DNA of 64,000 nucleotides, taken from Streptacidiphilus melanogenes (lineage in GTDB: Bacteria > Actinomycetota > Actinomycetes > Streptomycetales > Streptomycetaceae). Where the stretch lies: positions 149,292 to 213,291 of the forward strand of contig NZ_BBPP01000007.1 in NCBI RefSeq assembly GCF_000787835.1, written 5' to 3'. Below, one piece after another: positions 60,954-64,000 of this stretch. A model generated the notes under the pieces. That model searched no databases. It had not been told where the DNA came from and saw nothing but the letters and a program-made list of their open reading frames with translations. The first letter of the stretch is position 1. Each line of letters begins with the position of its first letter. The translations under genes were made by a program, and so were the position numbers.

Positions 60954-61514
60954 ATGACAATCAGTAATGCCGAAGTCTCGGACGCTCTGTCGTCGTACCT
61001 GGAGCGCTATCCCGACGAGGCAAATCGGCTGGCGGAACCGCTGAGGCTGCTGGCGTCCGGCCAGGACTCCACTTCACGGCGCAGCTTCCCCATGCACGTG
61101 ACCGTCGGCGCGCTCCTCGTCCGCGACGGGCGCGAGATCCTGCTCATCGAGCACCTTGCCTACGGGATCATTCTGCAGCCTGGCGGCCATCTGGAGCCGA
61201 GCGACCCCACGCTGATCGCCGCGGCAAAACGCGAGCTGACAGAGGAGACTGGCGTTGATCCCGGCCATGTCTCTCCGGTCACCCTGACTCCCGCCTACAT
61301 CGAATACGGACAAGTGCCGGCCAGGCCCGAGAAGGACGAACCCGAGCACCATCACCTGGACATCGGTTACGCCTTCACGACGGTGCGCGGCGAGATCGGG
61401 CTCATTCAGGAGTCCGAGGTGACCGGTGCCGGCTGGTATCCGCTGGACATCGCGGAGCGCCTTGTTGGTGAGCGCATCGCGCGGGCAGTCAGCGCGCCGG
61501 TCCGGTCCGGCTGA
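60954..61514 (+). CDS. NUDIX hydrolase
   Basis: A 186-aa protein of the NUDIX superfamily, which hydrolyses nucleoside diphosphates linked to other groups. The NUDIX box is complete: GGHLEPSDPTLIAAAKRELT then EETGVD (about residues 76-101), matching GX5EX7REUXEEXGU with one small length difference. An N-terminal helical extension of ~40 residues (SSYLERYPDEANRLAEPLRL) precedes the beta strand MHVTVGALLVRDGREILLI, and EHHHLDIGYAF lies after the box. The substrate cannot be inferred. It stands alone, ends at a bidirectional terminator and looks chromosomal in character. Confidence 0.88.
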   Translation: MTISNAEVSDALSSYLERYPDEANRLAEPLRLLASGQDSTSRRSFPMHVTVGALLVRDGREILLIEHLAYGIILQPGGHLEPSDPTLIAAAKRELTEETGVDPGHVSPVTLTPAYIEYGQVPARPEKDEPEHHHLDIGYAFTTVRGEIGLIQESEVTGAGWYPLDIAERLVGERIARAVSAPVRSG

Positions 61515-61522
61515 CCGAGCGT

Positions 61523-61562
61523 CGACCAGGGGAGGCATCCATGGTGCTGCCTGCCCTGGTCG
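61523..61562. terminator. Bidirectional hairpin terminator
   Basis: CGACCAGGG pairs with CCCTGGTCG, extended by AGGCA/TGCCT after one mismatch, in the gap between the NUDIX stop and the convergent Rv2466c-like gene. Confidence 0.6.
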
Positions 61563-61664
61563 TGGCCGGGCGGCTTGGGCCGGAAGCGCGCTCCGGGCCC
61601 AAGGGTGGACTGCCGGGATGCGGCAACCGGGCGGTGTCTACCACCCCGGCCGTCGCGGGGCTGC

Positions 61665-62297
61665 TCACTCGAACGACGGTTTGATGCCGGTCCGGCTTCG
61701 CTTGATCTCGAAGAATCCATCCGTTCCGGCGACCAGTACCAGGCCGTCCCAGAGGCGTCCGGCCTCTTCGCCGCGGGGGGCTTGCTGGAGCACCGGGCCG
61801 AACAGCGTTGTGCCAGCGACGCGAAGGATGGGCGTCCCGACATCGAGGCCGACCTCGGTGAAGGCTTCGTTGTGCGAGTCCTTGATGAGCTGGTCGAACT
61901 CGGTGCTGGCGGCGGCTGAGGCGAGGGACGCGGGCAGGCTCGTCTCGGCAAGTGCCTCGGTGATGACGGTGGGGTCCTCACGGCGCCGCTGGTTGTGAAG
62001 GCGCGTGCCGATGGCCGTGTAGAGCGGGCCGAGGACACCGTGCCCGGCGTGTTCGGCGGCTGCTGCGCAGACCCGCACCGAGCCCCATGCCGTCTCCATC
62101 AGCGCGCGGTATTCGTCACTGAGTCCCTTGCCTTCGCGTTGTTCGAGGTTGAGGTAGGCCAGCGACATGATGCGCCAGTCCGGGCGCACGGGGCGGACCT
62201 TCTCGACTTCCAGGAGCCAGCGCGAGGTGACCCAGGCCCACGGGCAGAGCGGGTCGAACCAGAAGGGCACCTCGGTGAGCTGTTGTTCCTTGACCAT
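61665..62297 (-). CDS. Rv2466c-like mycothiol-dependent oxidoreductase
   Basis: A 210-aa DsbA-fold thioredoxin-superfamily protein resembling the Rv2466c nitroreductase family of mycothiol-producing actinomycetes. The active site FWFDPLCPWAWVTSRW is near the N-terminus (Cys18-Pro-Trp-Ala). The second Cys of a CPWC-type site is replaced by Ala, so it would work by a monothiol, mycothiol-assisted mechanism. The helical insertion and the cis-Pro region VGTPILRVAGTTLFGPVL are present. The ATG at 62297 was chosen over an upstream one because the family begins a few residues before FWFDP. It is convergent with the NUDIX gene and probably co-transcribed with the exonuclease gene. Confidence 0.85.
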   Translation of the reverse strand: MVKEQQLTEVPFWFDPLCPWAWVTSRWLLEVEKVRPVRPDWRIMSLAYLNLEQREGKGLSDEYRALMETAWGSVRVCAAAAEHAGHGVLGPLYTAIGTRLHNQRRREDPTVITEALAETSLPASLASAAASTEFDQLIKDSHNEAFTEVGLDVGTPILRVAGTTLFGPVLQQAPRGEEAGRLWDGLVLVAGTDGFFEIKRSRTGIKPSFE

Positions 62298-62349
62298 GAG
62301 CCGTGCACCGTCCTTTCGAGCGGTCGTGCGGATGCCGGGCGGGATGCCG

Positions 62350-63012
62350 TCACACGTCAAATAGCCCCGCTTGGAGCGGCTGGTTGGCCTTGGCCGTGCG
62401 GCCCGCGGTTCTGACGAGCGCCGCGAGGTCGCCGAGCTGCCAGTCATCGTCGGCGGCGCGGACGAGCCGCTGGAAGAGCTGGGCGGTGACGTCGACGTCG
62501 GCGTAAGCCCGGTGCCGGTCGCGCGGTTGCGGGATGCCGAAGTGCGCCAGCAGCGTGTCGAGCTTGTAGTTCGGCAGCCCGGGGATCAGGTGCTTGGCCA
62601 GCGGGATCGTGTCGAGGAAGTCGATTCGGGCAAGCCTTGGGCAGTGCTCCGCCTGGTTGTGGATGATGCCCGCCTCGGTGGCCGCGTGCTGGGCCACCAG
62701 CAGGTATGGGCTGCCGGCGATGAGCCGCCGGTCCAGTGCCCCCAGTGCGTCGGTCGGCGTGGGGGCCTGCTGGAGCTGTGCGGCGGTCAGGCCGGTCTGG
62801 GCGGTGTCGGCCGGTGTCACCGGGGCGAACGCGGGCGGCCGGATCAGACTTGTGCTGCGGCCGGTCTCCTTCCACACGCCGTCTTCGCAGCGTAGCGCGA
62901 GCGCCGCGACCTCGATGGGCTGCGCCGGGTAGCCGGTGGGGGTCGTCGTCTCGAAGTCGATGACCACGTAGGTCGTCGCCCGGAAGGCGGGATCGGCCGT
63001 CAAGCCGCCCAT
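62350..63012 (-). CDS. DEDDh-type 3'-5' exonuclease (DnaQ-like)
   Basis: A 220-aa exonuclease of the DnaQ/RNase T superfamily. Exo I is YVVIDFETTTP (about residues 15-25, supplying Asp and Glu). Exo II would be QHAATEAGIIHNQAEH (about 108), and Exo III is HRAYADVDVTAQLF (about 168), with the His and Asp of the DEDDh class. It is stand-alone, with no polymerase or BRCT domain, as in many Streptomyces repair or RNA-processing homologues. It lies 52 bp before the Rv2466c-like gene on the same strand. Confidence 0.88.
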   Translation of the reverse strand: MGGLTADPAFRATTYVVIDFETTTPTGYPAQPIEVAALALRCEDGVWKETGRSTSLIRPPAFAPVTPADTAQTGLTAAQLQQAPTPTDALGALDRRLIAGSPYLLVAQHAATEAGIIHNQAEHCPRLARIDFLDTIPLAKHLIPGLPNYKLDTLLAHFGIPQPRDRHRAYADVDVTAQLFQRLVRAADDDWQLGDLAALVRTAGRTAKANQPLQAGLFDV

Positions 63013-63109
63013 CGGTTCACCGTCCTCGCAGAGTCCATCGCGCCGCAGCCACCGGCCGGGGAGCTCGTTGTGAAGAGCATGCCTTGCTGACGGCCGCCCC
63101 GATGGCCGG

Positions 63110-64000
63110 TCATCGGCAGATCACACTGGCGACAGTACGAGTGGCGGCCGTCAGAGGCGGGGCGTCCCAGTGACGCTCGCCCGTCCAGGTCTCGCTCAGG
63201 GACCGGTACAGGTCCGTCATCACTGGCAGGAAGTCGGACGGGAGCGAGGCTGGCTCGGGCCAGCGGTCCCTGGGCACGCCGTCGGCGATTAGCTGACCGG
63301 TCGGGATCTCGTGGCCGGACCGGACGTACCAGTCCCGCAGGACCTGCTTGCCGCAGTGGACGCCGTTCAGCATCAGGCGGCTCTCGTCCGGTGTGCCGGG
63401 GCTGTCGGCGACCAATAGCTGCTGACTGCCCGTCATCAGGCACTCGACTTTGCCGTCGCAGTGGCTCAGGCCGACCTTGGACGCGTGCCCAGTCAGCAGT
63501 TCGTTGACCTTGAAGGTGGTGTCGCGGAGCACCTGGAACTGCTCGTCGTCCAGTCCCGCGAGCTGCTGAGCCTCCTGGGGGGTGATGAAGCGGTTGACGA
63601 CTTCTCGTGTTGTCGCGTACTCGATGAGCGGCCGCTTCAGCATTTCTCCGACCGGCGGGACGGTGTCGAGCCCGATCTCGGCCGGGGTCAGTTCGCCCGC
63701 AGCCAGGCGCCGGTGAATGGAGCTGCCCGGGGGGAGTTCGTTGCGGAAGAGGACCTGGAGAGGGAGGAGGTAGTTGCCGCGGACCGGAGCACCTGGCGGG
63801 GTTGCCGGGTCGGGGAGACGGGCGAGGGTGAACTCGATCTGGTTCGGGGCGATGAACCTGCGGAAGTGTGTCCGGATGCCAGCCTCCTCCAGCATGGTGA
63901 AGTTGAAGACGGCCATGCGACACACCGCTTCGCCCTTGCCGGGGATCGTGTCCGGCATACGACCGTAGTGAAAGACGGTGAAGTGGTCGGTGTAGTCGAA
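63110..64000 (-). CDS. SAICAR synthetase (PurC)-like protein, 5' end outside window
   Basis: The frame is open through 64000, with FDYTDHFTVFHYGR preceding the first in-window Met, so that Met (63958) is internal and the gene starts beyond the window. Segments MPDTIPGKGEAVCRMAVF, NYLLPLQVLFRNELPPGSS, SHCDGKVECLM and LLVADSPGTPDESRL correspond to conserved blocks of phosphoribosylaminoimidazole-succinocarboxamide synthase, the ATP-dependent step joining CAIR and aspartate in purine synthesis. Divergence (SPGTPDESR where most have VLTPDSSR) suggests a paralogue, perhaps of secondary metabolism. No other pur gene is visible. Confidence 0.75.
   Translation of the reverse strand, partial: FDYTDHFTVFHYGRMPDTIPGKGEAVCRMAVFNFTMLEEAGIRTHFRRFIAPNQIEFTLARLPDPATPPGAPVRGNYLLPLQVLFRNELPPGSSIHRRLAAGELTPAEIGLDTVPPVGEMLKRPLIEYATTREVVNRFITPQEAQQLAGLDDEQFQVLRDTTFKVNELLTGHASKVGLSHCDGKVECLMTGSQQLLVADSPGTPDESRLMLNGVHCGKQVLRDWYVRSGHEIPTGQLIADGVPRDRWPEPASLPSDFLPVMTDLYRSLSETWTGERHWDAPPLTAATRTVASVICR

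Overview
The DNA is very G+C rich, with actinomycete gene style: GTG/TTG starts, start/stop overlaps, apparent leaderless promoters and a Streptomyces-type conjugation apparatus resembling the SCO6880/SCO6881 families. It most likely comes from Streptomyces or a close relative, from a large conjugative plasmid or integrative conjugative element beside accessory chromosomal or plasmid genes. No rRNA, canonical tRNA, CRISPR array or intact insertion sequence was seen. All family calls are from reading motifs by eye; no database search was possible.

Layout. (1) 1-12 kb is a defence island on the + strand: a SNF2-type helicase (5' end outside the window), an Eco57I/PglX/DrmMI-like adenine methyltransferase overlapping it, a McrB-like AAA+ protein, a McrC-like nuclease, an OGG-fold/HhH protein, an EVE-domain protein and a DUF429 nuclease-like protein. 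The first two resemble the DrmD-DrmMI pair of class 1 DISARM; the next two form a McrBC pair. (2) 12-15.6 kb is loosely packed: a gene remnant, a PIN-like protein, short repeats and a HEPN-like protein. (3) 15.9-24.3 kb holds small, mostly unrecognised + strand genes and an orphan C5-cytosine methyltransferase. Six of these genes are preceded by an RNA hairpin whose stem differs each time but whose 7-nt loop is always AGGGCAA. Three also share one promoter type, and two sit behind tRNA-like elements. (4) 24.4-30.2 kb is the mobilisation locus: a small divergent DNA-binding protein, a candidate oriT with two perfect inverted repeats, and a MOBF (TrwC/TraA) relaxase-helicase.

(5) 30.2-57.7 kb is one long minus-strand unit: pilin-like protein, VirB8-like, VirB6-like, SCO6880-like, VirB4-like ATPase and VirD4/TraG-like coupling protein, two small proteins, then one uninterrupted 6,089-residue protein combining a DarB-like methyltransferase/SNF2 helicase, a UvrD-like helicase and a C-terminal FtsK-gamma-like domain. 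(6) A divergent + strand unit starts at 58.2 kb with a secreted peptidoglycan hydrolase. The two divergent units share a TAAAC-N4-GTTTA operator-like site. (7) 60-64 kb holds a small membrane protein, a NUDIX hydrolase, a Rv2466c-like oxidoreductase, a DEDDh exonuclease and a partial PurC-like synthetase.

Working model (inference): the relaxase nicks near 24.96-25.12 kb and the minus-strand machinery exports the strand. The 16-24 kb block, on the side of oriT opposite the transfer genes and with all its genes pointing towards oriT, would be the leading region that enters the recipient first. The repeated hairpins, promoters and tRNA-like elements would be a shared expression system for those early genes. 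The 1-12 kb block is a multi-layer restriction island carried beside it.
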